Source: Virgisporangium aurantiacum (GTDB lineage Bacteria; Actinomycetota; Actinomycetes; Mycobacteriales; Micromonosporaceae). From it: a DNA stretch of 64,000 bases. The first letter of the stretch is position 1, and every line of letters begins with the position of its first letter. The translations under genes were made by a program, and so were the position numbers. Location: the NCBI RefSeq assembly GCF_016863635.1, contig NZ_BOPG01000077.1:1-64000 (forward strand), given 5' to 3'. Below the pieces are notes generated by a model. It saw only the letters and a program-made list of their open reading frames with translations, had not been told where the DNA came from and searched no databases. Shown here one piece after another: positions 33,920 to 42,857 of this stretch.

Positions 33920-35385
33920 AGCGGCGCGACGCCCTCGGCGTGCTCGGCGGCTCCGCGCTCGGCGCGGCCAGCCTCGGCGGCCTGGCCCTGTCGTTCCCGC
34001 GCGGGCAGACCGGGGAGCTGGTCCACAGCCGGGTCCGGCCGCCCCGGCCGTTCCGGGTGCCGTTGCCGATCCCGGCGGTCGCCCGGCCCGTCCGCACCGA
34101 CGCCACCACCGACTTCTTCGAGATCGTCCAGCGCGAGACGGACCAGGAGATCCTGCCGGGGGTACGCACGCCCGTCCTCACCTACGACGGGACCTTCCCC
34201 GGCCCCACACTCGTCACCCGCAGTGGACGCCGAGCGGTGGTGACGCACCGCAACGACCTGCCGGTGCCGGTCGCCGTGCACCTGCACGGCGGCCATACGC
34301 CCGCGGACAGCGACGGCTACCCGACCGATCTCGTCGAGCCCGGCGGCCGCCGCGACTACACCTACCCGATGCGGCAACGCGCCGCGACGCTCTGGTACCA
34401 CGACCACCGGATGGACTTCACCGGTCCGCAGGTGTACCGCGGGCTCGCCGGGTTCCACCTCGTCACCGACGACGAGCAGGACGCGCTCGGCCTACCGTCC
34501 GGCGAGCGGGACATCCCGCTGATGATCACTGACCGTTCCTTCGACGAGGACGGCTCGTTCTCCTACCCCGCGAACCATCACGGCGCCGGCGTCAACGACG
34601 CGCACATGGAGGGCGTCCTCGGCGACGTCGTCCTGCTCAACGGCGCGCCCTGGCCGGTGCTGGAGGTCGCGGCCACGCGCTACCGGCTGCGGCTGCTCAA
34701 CGCGTCCAGCGCGCGCCGGTACCGGCTCGGCCTGGATCCGGCGCGCACGCCGCTGGTCCAGATCGCATCGGACGGCGGCCTGCTGGAACGGCCGATCGAG
34801 CACTCCACCGTGCTCCTCACGCCCGGCGAACGGTGCGAGGTGGTCGTCGACTTCGGCGCGGTGGGCCCCGGTGCGGAGCTGACGCTGCGCAACAGCCTGG
34901 GAAGCGGACGAACCGCCGACGTGATGCGGTTCCGGGTCACCGGCCGCGCGAGCGACGACAGCCGGATCCCGCAACGGCTGAGCCGGATCGAGCCGCTGTC
35001 GGCGGACCGGGCGGTGCGGACCCGCACCTGGGCCTTCCGCCGGGCGGCCACCGGCGAGCACCCCGGCTGGCTGCTCGACGGACGGCCCTTCGACCCAGAA
35101 CGCATCGACGCCGACGTGCGTCTCGGCGAGATCGAGGTCTGGCGGTTCACCTCGGACCTGTACCACCCCGTGCACGTGCACCTCGACCCGTTCCAGGTGC
35201 TGTCCCGGCGCAACCAGGGTGCCGGGCCGCACGACAAGGGCTGGAAGGACACCGTGGACCTGGCACCGAACGAGTCGGTCGACGTGGCCGTGCGGTTCGC
35301 CGACTACCCGGGCCGGTACCTGCTCCACTGCCACAACCTCGAGCACGAGGACATGGCCATGATGGCCGCCTTCCGAACCAGCTGA
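33916..35385 (+). CDS. Multicopper oxidase, Tat-exported
   Basis: The 489-residue product starts with a twin-arginine signal (MKRRDALGVLGGSALGAASL). All four copper-binding blocks of multicopper oxidases are visible: AVHLHGGHTP, LWYHDHRM, HPVHVHLDPFQVL and the closing LLHCHNLEHEDMAMM with the cysteine, histidines and axial methionine of type 1 copper. The layout of three cupredoxin domains matches CotA/CueO-like laccases. It oxidises phenols or metal ions with oxygen outside the membrane. The GTG start overlaps the preceding membrane protein stop, placing it in the operon facing the two-component system. Confidence 0.93.
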   Translation: MKRRDALGVLGGSALGAASLGGLALSFPRGQTGELVHSRVRPPRPFRVPLPIPAVARPVRTDATTDFFEIVQRETDQEILPGVRTPVLTYDGTFPGPTLVTRSGRRAVVTHRNDLPVPVAVHLHGGHTPADSDGYPTDLVEPGGRRDYTYPMRQRAATLWYHDHRMDFTGPQVYRGLAGFHLVTDDEQDALGLPSGERDIPLMITDRSFDEDGSFSYPANHHGAGVNDAHMEGVLGDVVLLNGAPWPVLEVAATRYRLRLLNASSARRYRLGLDPARTPLVQIASDGGLLERPIEHSTVLLTPGERCEVVVDFGAVGPGAELTLRNSLGSGRTADVMRFRVTGRASDDSRIPQRLSRIEPLSADRAVRTRTWAFRRAATGEHPGWLLDGRPFDPERIDADVRLGEIEVWRFTSDLYHPVHVHLDPFQVLSRRNQGAGPHDKGWKDTVDLAPNESVDVAVRFADYPGRYLLHCHNLEHEDMAMMAAFRTS

Positions 35386-35413
35386 CCCCTTTCACGAAGG
35401 GTGGTATTCGACC

Positions 35414-36109
35414 ATGTCAACAACCGACCATATCGAAACTTCTGCGCCTCCGCGCGACTTCCGCCCGGCCGGCATCGCGGGCTGGGCCGGCACGGCGATG
35501 CTGTTCGCCGGCGTGATCCTCATGTCGAGCACCGGCGCGCCCGAGCCCCAGTTCGACGGATCGTCCGCGGAGATCCAGCGGTACCTGGAGACCCAGTCCC
35601 CCACGGCCGTGGCCGTGGGCGGCTTCCTGTTCGCCTTCGGTCTGTGCGCGCTGTTGTGGTTCGTCAGCGGCCTGTCCGCCGCGTTGCGCCGGCCCGGCGT
35701 GGGCCCCGCATGGCTCCCGACGGTCGTGCTGGCGTCGGGCGTTGCCGCTGTCGCGCCCCTGCTCGCCGGTGCGCCGCAGGCCGCCGCGTTCCGCGGCAGC
35801 GACGGGCTGGATGCGCGGGTCGCCCAGCTCGCATTCGACCTCGGCAGCATGACGTTCGCCAACATGTGGGTGGCCCTCGGCAGCCTCAGCCTTGCCAGCG
35901 GGTGGGCCATCCTCGCCGGCCGGGGACTGCCCTCCTCGCCCGGGCAGCCCGGCTGGCCCGCCTGGCTCGGGTGGTGGGCGCTGGTCGTCGGTGCCGGGTT
36001 ACTGGTGGTCCGCGTGGCGTTTCCGACGTACCTGTGGGTCATTCCGTATCTGCCGTTCTGGGTCTGGGTCCTCGTCGTCTCCACCCGGATGCTGCGTACC
36101 CGGCCGTGA
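35414..36109 (+). CDS. Membrane protein of unknown function
   Basis: The 231-residue product has five to six transmembrane helices (AGIAGWAGTAMLFAGVILMS, AVAVGGFLFAFGLCALLWFV, LPTVVLASGVAAVAPLLAGA, FANMWVALGSLSLASGWAIL, WWALVVGAGLLVVRVAF, WVWVLVVSTRML) and an extracellular loop after the first. It follows the multicopper oxidase by 28 bases, with GAAGGG upstream of its ATG, so it is probably part of the same operon. Similar DUF4386-like membrane proteins are common in actinomycetes; that family name is a guess. Confidence 0.75.
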   Translation: MSTTDHIETSAPPRDFRPAGIAGWAGTAMLFAGVILMSSTGAPEPQFDGSSAEIQRYLETQSPTAVAVGGFLFAFGLCALLWFVSGLSAALRRPGVGPAWLPTVVLASGVAAVAPLLAGAPQAAAFRGSDGLDARVAQLAFDLGSMTFANMWVALGSLSLASGWAILAGRGLPSSPGQPGWPAWLGWWALVVGAGLLVVRVAFPTYLWVIPYLPFWVWVLVVSTRMLRTRP

Positions 36110-36154
36110 TCGTCTGCGCCGTCCCCAACCACTGTCGAACCAAGGAGAAACGCC

Positions 36155-36532
36155 ATGACGAGCTCATCCCAGACGGCTGTCCGACCCGTGCACCTGCCGG
36201 CCGCTCCGGCTGTGATCTTCGCTCTCCTCGGGCTGCTTGACATCGGATTCCTCGGTGTTGTGGGCTCCTCGATCGCCCCACCGCTCGCCATCAGCATCGT
36301 CTTCGCGCTGCTCGGACTTGTCACCCTGGTGGCTCTCGGCCTTGCGCGGCGCGGCAGTCGACCGGCCCTCGTCACCGCGGTGACGGCCCGGGTCATCTCC
36401 GCCGTCCTCGCTTGCGGCGCGTTCATCGCCGGCGCGCCGGTGTGGATCACAGCCGCCGAAGGATCCTTGATCGTCGCGACGATCGTCGCATTGGTCCTGC
36501 TGCGCCGGCGGCGGCCGCCGCAGGCACACTGA
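36155..36532 (+). CDS. Small membrane protein
   Basis: The 125-residue product has AAGGAG nine bases before its ATG and four hydrophobic helices (AAPAVIFALLGLLDIGFLGV, PLAISIVFALLGLVTLVALG, ALVTAVTARVISAVLACGAF, SLIVATIVALVLLRRRR). Its family is not recognised. It lies 45 bases after the previous membrane protein and two bases before the next, so it belongs to a run of three membrane genes that continues from the multicopper oxidase. Confidence 0.75.
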   Translation: MTSSSQTAVRPVHLPAAPAVIFALLGLLDIGFLGVVGSSIAPPLAISIVFALLGLVTLVALGLARRGSRPALVTAVTARVISAVLACGAFIAGAPVWITAAEGSLIVATIVALVLLRRRRPPQAH

Positions 36533-36534
36533 CC

Positions 36535-37146
36535 ATGGGTCGCATCCGCTTCATCCTGATCGGCGCCGTCGTCGGGGTTGCCTGGGCGGCCAGCCTGCGC
36601 GGCTTCATGCAGGAACTGGCCGGCCCCGACTCGAGGTTCACCTTCACCGGCACCTTCGGAATCCTCATCCCGACCGGCACCACCGTCGGCGCCCTCCTCG
36701 GCTGGGCCGAGTATCAACGACGGGTCGGCCACCAGTACCGATTGCTCATCCTGGCTCCGCTGCTGATCGGTATGGTTCCAGACCTCGCCACCGCCACCCC
36801 GGACCCCGCCCCGATCGGCCTCGCCCTGCTCGCCATGGCCGGCGGCTATGCCGTCTCCGGCCGTGGCCCCCTCTGGACGCGGATGGTGGCCGGTACCATC
36901 AACCTCGCTGGTGTAGCCGTCACCTTCTTGGCTCCCAAGCCCTCCCCGGATCTCGGCGTCGCCACGCCGCACGGTCTCTGGTTCGCCACCCTGGGGGCGT
37001 CCCTCGGCGTGGTCCTCGCTCTCGCCTGCTCCATCCCGATGCGCCGCCCCGAGGCCGTCCGCCACCACGCTGGTCGAACGTCGACCGGGAATGTTGGAAG
37101 GGTGTGTCCGGGCAGCGCAGACCCGCGAAGATCCGTGGTGCGCTGA
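36535..37146 (+). CDS. Membrane protein of unknown function
   Basis: The 203-residue product starts two bases after the preceding stop codon. It has about five transmembrane helices (RFILIGAVVGVAWAASLRGF, FGILIPTGTTVGALLGWAEY, LLILAPLLIGMVP, IGLALLAMAGGYAVSG, GLWFATLGASLGVVLALACS). Near residue 170 the hydrophobic pattern ends and the last 35 residues (GRTSTGNVGRVCPGSADPRR) look non-native, so the 3' end may be altered by rearrangement. It closes the putative operon that begins at 33464. Confidence 0.7.
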   Translation: MGRIRFILIGAVVGVAWAASLRGFMQELAGPDSRFTFTGTFGILIPTGTTVGALLGWAEYQRRVGHQYRLLILAPLLIGMVPDLATATPDPAPIGLALLAMAGGYAVSGRGPLWTRMVAGTINLAGVAVTFLAPKPSPDLGVATPHGLWFATLGASLGVVLALACSIPMRRPEAVRHHAGRTSTGNVGRVCPGSADPRRSVVR

Positions 37147-37594
37147 ACCGTCGGCGGTTCGACGCTCCACCATGATCGGCACGGTAGCCCACGCAATCGT
37201 GATGGCTTATCGAATCAGACCCGGGCCGAGTGATCTTGGTGTCCGGATCTGCCGCGAGCCGAGCGCTACGCAGCGTAGCGGTGTCTGGGTGGAATCGGCC
37301 TCCGCCCGTGCCGATGAGTGGCATGTGGTCATGGCTTGCCGCATGCCCGGAACGTCGACTTCGGCCTTCAGACCCAGCCGGTGCCGTCGGCCGTGGGCGA
37401 GCATGCGCTACGGCACGGCGCCGCACCACTGCGGCCACCGCCCGGTCGCCGACGTGATCGTGCCACCCGGTCACAGATCACGCCGGTTCGCAAGGTCTGC
37501 GCAAGGTTGGCAAGCAGGGTGACCCGCGAAGGTCGACTCGGCTGAACAAACCGGGCCGGCCCACCATGCGGGCCCTCAGACACGAGGAGGACTC
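37147..37594. other. Intergenic region, no supported gene
   Basis: Only arginine-rich shadow frames are found on both strands between the last membrane gene and the CxxC-repeat protein gene. No domain, hairpin or RNA was recognised. Confidence 0.45.
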
Positions 37595-38608
37595 GTGCTT
37601 TACGCCTATCTTGAGAGCTTCCGCTGCCACGAGGAAACCGATGAGGTGGGGGCGGACGAACCGTACGTCATCGTGACGGCGGTCGACCTGACCTCGACCG
37701 TTTCGGTGAGCGGTATCCCGGTTCCGATTCCGACCTCGCGGGTGTTCCGCTACGGCGCCTTCGGCGACGTCGACGGGGCGGAGACCCATCAGGTGCCCTT
37801 CCAGTCATTCTGGGGACTGAACGGCGAGGAACGAAGCCTGCGCCCCGACGACGCGATCTTCATCGTCGGCCTGATGGAGAACGACGACGGCAACCCCGAG
37901 AACCTCCGCGGCATCGTCGCGGCGACGGTGGCCGGAACCTTGAGTACGACCCTGAGCGCCGACCGGGGCACCAAGGTCAACCGGCTCCTTCAGGACATCA
38001 ACTCCGCGCTGAGCACGGTCACCGGTGCGCCGAACTTCGACGACCGGGTGGGCGCACCGCAGGAGTTGCGGTTCGAGCAGGGCGACGTCGCACTGGCCGA
38101 GACGGGCAACACCGCCCGCAAGTCCCTGCAGTTCCGGGGCGACGGGGGCCACTACACGCTCACGTTCGCCGCACGCGACCGCGGACAAGCCGCATGGCGG
38201 TTCTGCCACCGTTGCCGGACCATGTTCTTCGACGGCTTCCCCACCAAAGGAGTGTGTCCGGCGGGTGGCGGCCACGCCGCTGCCGGCTTCGTCTTCTTCC
38301 TCCCGCACGAGCACGCGGGCCCGTTCGGTGGCCAGCCGGACTGGCGGTTCTGCGACCGGTGCTTCGCGATGTTCTGGTCCGGTGACCCGAACAACCAGGG
38401 CCGCTGCCCCGCCGGCGGGAACCACACCAAACAGGGTTTCATGTTCTTCCTGCCGCACGACCACAACGGTCCCGGCCAGGACCAGTGGCGGTTCTGCGAC
38501 AAGTGCCGGGTGATGTTCTGGAACGGCGAGGCGAACAAGGGCCGATGCATCGCAGGCGGTGGCCACAACGCCCAGGGCTTCAACTTCAAGTTGGACTTCA
38601 CTCCGTAG
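37595..38608 (+). CDS. Protein with triple WRFCxxC/CPAGGxH repeat
   Basis: The 337-residue product (GTG start, GAGGAGG just upstream) has an N-terminal beta domain (YAYLESFRCHEETDEVGADE, YVIVTAVDL, DDAIFIVGLMEND) and ends in three tandem repeats of about 45 residues. Each contains WRFCxRCxxMFxxG, then GxCPAGGxHxxxGFxFxLPH (third copy GRCIAGGGH). The paired cysteines and histidines in each repeat suggest a small zinc- or metal-bound knuckle or a disulfide unit. Similar repeats occur at the ends of assorted secreted and cytoplasmic bacterial proteins; no function is known to me. No signal peptide. A perfect hairpin terminator follows. Confidence 0.72.
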   Translation: MLYAYLESFRCHEETDEVGADEPYVIVTAVDLTSTVSVSGIPVPIPTSRVFRYGAFGDVDGAETHQVPFQSFWGLNGEERSLRPDDAIFIVGLMENDDGNPENLRGIVAATVAGTLSTTLSADRGTKVNRLLQDINSALSTVTGAPNFDDRVGAPQELRFEQGDVALAETGNTARKSLQFRGDGGHYTLTFAARDRGQAAWRFCHRCRTMFFDGFPTKGVCPAGGGHAAAGFVFFLPHEHAGPFGGQPDWRFCDRCFAMFWSGDPNNQGRCPAGGNHTKQGFMFFLPHDHNGPGQDQWRFCDKCRVMFWNGEANKGRCIAGGGHNAQGFNFKLDFTP

Positions 38609-38625
38609 CGTCCCGACCCGAATGG

Positions 38626-38659
38626 CCAGCGTGTCCGGCAGCCGCGCCGGACACGCTGG
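38626..38659 (+). terminator. Perfect 14-bp hairpin terminator
   Basis: CCAGCGTGTCCGGC pairs exactly with GCCGGACACGCTGG across a six-base loop, 17 bases after the stop codon of the CxxC-repeat protein. Confidence 0.8.
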
Positions 38660-38878
38660 TCGGACCGTGAGGTGACCCGGCGGGAGCGGGTCAGGGCGAT
38701 CGCGACGGCCGCGAGGCAGACGACACCCGGCACCATGGCGATCACGCCGTCCGGCCAGGACGACACCTCTACCGTTCACCGCCTCCACCCCGTTCGTCGG
38801 CACACCGCAGCCGCAACCGATCGTCACACTCGGTAGCCGCGCTGTGGTATCTGGGGTGTGGTCTGGGATTCTGGCCGA

Positions 38879-39496
38879 CTAGAGCCCGGTTGGATGTGCG
38901 GAGAGCCATTCGGAGTGCCGGCGGCGGAGCGAGTCGCGTTCGGCGGTGGTCGGCAGGATGACGTCCATGCCGCCGTCGTACGGGTGGTAGAGCCACTGCA
39001 GGTCCACATCGGTGATCAGGACGTTGGCGATGATGTCGTCGGCGACGTGGCGTAGCAGCGGGTCAAGGCCTGCGGCCACCCATGGCGTTTCGCTGACATA
39101 GAAGTGAATCCAGCTCGTCGAGTCCGGCTCGTCGTCGATGCAGGCGCTGGTCCAGTACGTCGCGCCCGGCTGCACGGCCGTCGCCTCGGCCGACCTGCCC
39201 TGCCTTGGTGGCGTCGGCTGGTCGGAGTAGGCGGGCGTGACGACCAGGACGGCGGGGGCGGTGACCAGCTCGGTCAGCACCGTGTGGTGCCGGCCGAGGA
39301 TGATATTGTACTCGGCTTCGGTTTCCGGATAGCGTTTGGAGCCGGGCAGGGTGTGGAACCGGACCCAGCGATCCGTGAGTCCTCGAAGTAGATAGGGCAC
39401 CTTGGAGCAGCCGGGCCACCGCTGCTCCCAGAGCTGCGACAGCCGGGCAATGTCCACCACGACGTCAATGGTCGGGCACCGAACCCCTCGCCGCAT
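38879..39496 (-). CDS. Hypothetical protein, DUF3885-like
   Basis: The 205-residue frame (possible later GTG start near 39484) contains FHTLPGSKRYPETEAEYNII, LGRHHTVLTEL, the tail-domain phrases SWIHFYVSETPWVA and LQWLYHPYDGGMDVIL, and a closing RDSLRRRHSEWLSAHPTGL. The phrase 'YHPYDGGMDVI' near the C-terminus is typical of DUF3885-like proteins, which are of unknown function and often occur as immunity-like or orphan genes. No neighbours belong to it. The reading frame appears intact. Confidence 0.75.
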   Translation of the reverse strand: MRRGVRCPTIDVVVDIARLSQLWEQRWPGCSKVPYLLRGLTDRWVRFHTLPGSKRYPETEAEYNIILGRHHTVLTELVTAPAVLVVTPAYSDQPTPPRQGRSAEATAVQPGATYWTSACIDDEPDSTSWIHFYVSETPWVAAGLDPLLRHVADDIIANVLITDVDLQWLYHPYDGGMDVILPTTAERDSLRRRHSEWLSAHPTGL

Positions 39497-39562
39497 TCGA
39501 CATTGCGCACCCTTCCGCCGCTCGACGCCCGTAGCCCGGAGTGATCCTTGGTGGAACGTCGT

Positions 39563-40249
39563 TCAGTACGCCGGGCCGAGTAGGCGCGTTGCGTGTATCA
39601 GTGCCCGGAACGGCTGGGTGTCGGGTGCTTGGACCTGTGCGATGTCGGGTCCGTCGGGCGCGACGCCTGGCCAGTGCTCGATCAGCCAGTTCTGTTCAAC
39701 CTGGTACAGCCGGTCAAATCGCGACCGCAGGGCGGTGATCAGCAGCGGTTTCCGTTCACCGAGTGGGTTGTCCAGATGGCGAACCAGGTAGCTGACCGTC
39801 ACCATCGCCTCGAAAGCCTTGACACCAGGCATCAGGCGGTCGGGTTGGCCGGTCGGAACCGGCCGATCGAGTTGGCGGCGTAGCCGGTCAAGCACCTGCG
39901 GCCAGGCGCGATCGTCGCCGACCGCGGCCAGCCCTATGACGGCGTAGTCGGCTACCGCCGCTGGCACACCGGTCAGATGTGCCGCCAGCATGTCGGAGGC
40001 GCCGACACCTTGACGTTTGGCTAGCGCCAGCAGCGCCGCGCAGCGCAGGTCCACCGACCGCTGCCGGACGGCCAGCAGGGACCGCAGGGCCGCAACACTC
40101 CTTTCGCCCTGGGCGTCGCCCAACGCCGCGACGACCATGACCTTGTCGAAGCCACGCAGCGACCCCAACATCGCAACCAGCCGGGCCTCGCCGGCGGAGC
40201 CCTCCACGACCGCGTCCTTGATCACAGTCTCCAGCGATCGAACAGCCAC
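39563..40249 (-). CDS. HEAT-repeat protein
   Basis: The 228-residue product from the GTG at 40249 (AAGGTG upstream; the frame also allows 40258) consists of helical pairs: ARLVAMLGSLRGFDKVMVVA, ALGDAQGERSVAALRSLLAV, VDLRCAALLALAKRQGVGAS and ADYAVIGLAAVGDDRAWPQV. These have the spacing of HEAT/PBS-lyase-like repeats. Such proteins serve as scaffolds for protein or nucleic-acid contacts; the partner is unknown. Two other repeat proteins of this kind lie at 44315 and 48010. Confidence 0.72.
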   Translation of the reverse strand: MAVRSLETVIKDAVVEGSAGEARLVAMLGSLRGFDKVMVVAALGDAQGERSVAALRSLLAVRQRSVDLRCAALLALAKRQGVGASDMLAAHLTGVPAAVADYAVIGLAAVGDDRAWPQVLDRLRRQLDRPVPTGQPDRLMPGVKAFEAMVTVSYLVRHLDNPLGERKPLLITALRSRFDRLYQVEQNWLIEHWPGVAPDGPDIAQVQAPDTQPFRALIHATRLLGPAY

Positions 40250-40381
40250 GCAACACACCTTGACCGATCACGGGCCGTCCGCCAGCAGAATCCGCCGATC
40301 GAGCGGTTCTCTGAGTTCGGCTTCCAGCTGTCGTGACCGGCACGGCGTCGACCTCGGGTGTGTCGTCCGGGCGGGCGATGG

Positions 40382-40630
40382 CTACAGCGCCCACCCCGGG
40401 TTGTAGCCGAGCCGGCCGGCGTAGGCCGAGGCCAGCGCGCGCAGCGTGTCGCACGGCGTCTCTACCGGGGCCCGGTCGTGGTCGTCGAGGGTCATCGCGC
40501 CGCAGGAGGTGCACCAGCCGAGCCCGTCATCGCGGTGCATCTCCAGGATCGCGCGGTGCGCGGCGGTGATGGTGCCGGGTTCCTGGTCGCCGTCGAGCTG
40601 GGCGCGTAGCCAGGTGACCAGGTCGGTCAC
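40382..40630 (-). CDS. DUF6221-like small protein
   Basis: The 82-residue product starts at a GTG with GGAGG six bases upstream. It shows the pattern of small actinobacterial proteins beginning DLVTWLRAQLDGDQEPGTI and ending LRALASAYAGRLGYNPGWAL, annotated as DUF6221 in Streptomyces genomes, often near mobile DNA. Two CxxC-like cysteines (WCTSCGAM) lie in the middle. Function unknown. Confidence 0.72.
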   Translation of the reverse strand: MTDLVTWLRAQLDGDQEPGTITAAHRAILEMHRDDGLGWCTSCGAMTLDDHDRAPVETPCDTLRALASAYAGRLGYNPGWAL

Positions 40631-40754
40631 GATGCCTCCTACATGGTCGGGCCGCGACCGACGTTACGTGCGGCGCGCTGCGCGTCGGTGAGCGGGTCCC
40701 AACGCGTGCCGATGGCGAGCCGGCTGCGGTTGGGCGACACGGAAGCGCACGCGC

Positions 40755-40925
40755 CTACCCTTGACGAACTGAGGTCGGCACCGGCTTTTCAGCCTGCCCG
40801 GCCAGGCAGGTGCCAGCGGTGAACACCGACCGCCGTACGTCGGACGCCACTGCGGCATAGGCGTACGGCGCTCGGTCGGTCAGTTTCGGCGCCTGGATCA
40901 GCTCGATGGAGTCGGGTGCAGTCAT
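40755..40925 (-). pseudogene. Truncated RidA-like fragment
   Basis: The frame from 40925 starts like a Rid/YjgF protein (SIELIQAPKLTDRAPYAYAA followed by VFTAGTC), then shows a deletion before LAGQAEKPVPTSVRQG and stops after 56 residues, less than half of the usual 125-130. The conserved C-terminal half with the arginine and glutamate of the active site is missing. A dead fragment. Confidence 0.5.
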
Positions 40926-41111
40926 CGGCGCATCGTGCAAACGCTCTCGACAACGACGAGCGCATTTACGCCGCTCACGATCTTGGCGTCCGGATCTGGC
41001 CGCCGATCGGGCACGGGCTGACGCATGACGTAGTCGACTGCGCCGGATGTCCAGGCGTGGTCGATCGTCATGTCATACGCTTGCGCGGTCGCAGCAAGAT
41101 CGAGACCTCGT

Positions 41112-41224
41112 GGTGGATGCATCATCGCCCTCGGTGCCACACTGCTCGCCGACCGGCGCGGCCGAGGGCAGGGATGGATCGTGCTCGCCGACCCGGAAGG
41201 TAACGAGTTCTGCATGAACACGAG
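41112..41224 (+). pseudogene. C-terminal fragment of a VOC/glyoxalase-family gene
   Basis: The short stretch IALGATLLADRRGRGQGWIV followed by LADPEGNEFCM is the typical last strand-turn of VOC-superfamily proteins, where the glutamate of DPEGNEF binds metal. No upstream part of the fold is present within 200 bases. It ends against the secreted protease gene on the other strand. Confidence 0.5.
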
Positions 41225-41239
41225 CCCCGCCGAGCGGCA

Positions 41240-42457
41240 TCAGCCGTTGTTGTCGATCAGGCTGGCGATCTCGTTGTAGATGAGGTGGGCCTTGGCGCCC
41301 TGGTTCGACGGGCAGGCGCCGAGGTGGTGCAGGGCGACCACGCGGTGGGCGCTGCTCAGCACCGGTGAGCCGGAGTTGCCGCCCGAGGTGTCGCAGCTGT
41401 AGCTGATGTTCCACGTGTTGTAGTTCGCGTTGCTCACCGCGCAGGTTGGGCCGTTCTGCGTGTTCTCGAATATCGACAGTCGCTTCGGGCCACCGTCGCC
41501 GTGGCCCGGGACGTAGATGCGCGTGCCGGTGGTTGTGGCGCTCGTCGCCAGGTACAGCGTGCCGAAACTCTGGATGTTGGCGAAGTTGTTCACCGAGTAC
41601 AGGGTGTAGTCCAGCTGGTTCGAGCCGCCGCTGCTCACCTTGTACAGGGTGGCGCCGCTGACCTTGGTGCCGGCTCCCGGGTTCCCGCCGCCGCATGTGG
41701 CGCACTGGTAGTTGAACTGCATCTCACTGCCGCTGACGGCGGCCTGCGTTGAGAAGCAGTGCTTGTTCGTCAGCATTCGGTTGGTGTTGCCGACCCGCCA
41801 GGTGGTGCACAGCCCGCCGCCGCTGATCAGCAGCCGCGCCACGGCCCGGCCGCGGGCGTACTCGGTGGGGTGGCTGTTCTGGTAGCAGACCACGTCGCGG
41901 CGGGCGTCGGTGCTGCAGACGGACATGATGGAGAAGTTGTACCGGGTGATCTCCGCCTGGTCGTAGCCCCGCCAGAAGCGGTCGACGGTGACGGCGTTCG
42001 CGCGCTTGCTGTGTACGGTCACCACCGCCGTGTCGCCCTCCACCGACATCGCCCAGAAGCCCGGCTGCCCGTCGATCGTGTAGTCGGCACCGGTGTCCCG
42101 GTTCAGGTCGCGGTCGTACCGGTAGCTTTCCCGGCCGTCAGGGCTGGACACGGTGACGTATTCGCCGCGGTCCAGCCGGAGGGCACTGACATGGACCTTG
42201 ATGTAGGTCGCGCCGGGGTGCGAGACGATCTGTGTGCGGCTGGCGGCAACATTGGACAGCGCGGCGCCGATGGTGCGAAGCTCGCCGACCGTAGTGACGC
42301 CCTCCGCCGAGAACTGGTCCAATTCGGGTGCGCGCACGGAGTTCGGCGTGAGCGGCTGCACCTCGGCGTGGGCGGCCGACGTCGGCAGCACGCCCAACCC
42401 GAGCACGCAGGCACTGCCTGCGACTGCCGCGGTCCGCAGCCAGTGCAGATGTCTCAT
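41240..42457 (-). CDS. Secreted trypsin-like serine protease
   Basis: The 405-residue product (GAGGAACG upstream of the ATG) has a signal peptide (LRTAAVAGSACVLGLGVLPT, cleavage after AHA), a beta-sandwich region of about 140 residues (TYIKVHVSALRLDRGEYVTV, YTIDGQPGFWAMSVEGDTAV) and a chymotrypsin-fold domain. The triad is visible: histidine in MLTNKHCF, aspartate in NQLDYTLY and serine in TSGGNSGSPVLS. Cysteine pairs flank the histidine and serine. It should cleave extracellular proteins. The N-terminal domain is unlike the short pro-regions of streptogrisins and may be a pre-protease domain of the glutamyl-endopeptidase type. Confidence 0.88.
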   Translation of the reverse strand: MRHLHWLRTAAVAGSACVLGLGVLPTSAAHAEVQPLTPNSVRAPELDQFSAEGVTTVGELRTIGAALSNVAASRTQIVSHPGATYIKVHVSALRLDRGEYVTVSSPDGRESYRYDRDLNRDTGADYTIDGQPGFWAMSVEGDTAVVTVHSKRANAVTVDRFWRGYDQAEITRYNFSIMSVCSTDARRDVVCYQNSHPTEYARGRAVARLLISGGGLCTTWRVGNTNRMLTNKHCFSTQAAVSGSEMQFNYQCATCGGGNPGAGTKVSGATLYKVSSGGSNQLDYTLYSVNNFANIQSFGTLYLATSATTTGTRIYVPGHGDGGPKRLSIFENTQNGPTCAVSNANYNTWNISYSCDTSGGNSGSPVLSSAHRVVALHHLGACPSNQGAKAHLIYNEIASLIDNNG

Positions 42458-42857
42458 CGTTCCTCCCCAGGAATCAGCACCTGTAGATGCTTTCCGTCTT
42501 CATACAGGAGGTCACCACGGCATACAACGGTGTCGATGCGGCTGACATGCGCCCCACGGGATATCAATTTGCTCATACCGACGTCGCGTGGGACGTGGGC
42601 CGCCGGCGCGGCTGGGAGTACGCGCTGGCAGCGACTCGTCCGGAGCGTCACCAGAAGTCGGGAGCACCGCAGGTTGGCGTCACCTCAACACGGACGAAGT
42701 CCATGAACACATGGTCGCCGACCACACAGCCGTTCACCACCATCGAAAGGCCCCATCGTCAGGCAGGCGGACGCGGGACGTCCGTGATCGCAACCTCGTA
42801 TTGCTAGCGTCGCGCCGATGCGGACCTGGATCCGTGGGCCAATGTGAGGGGTTGCAC
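42458..42857. other. Intergenic region, no supported gene
   Basis: The protease promoter (minus strand) and the leader of the next gene (plus strand) lie here. Short frames on the plus strand (42487-42807) have no domain or ribosome binding site. Confidence 0.4.
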
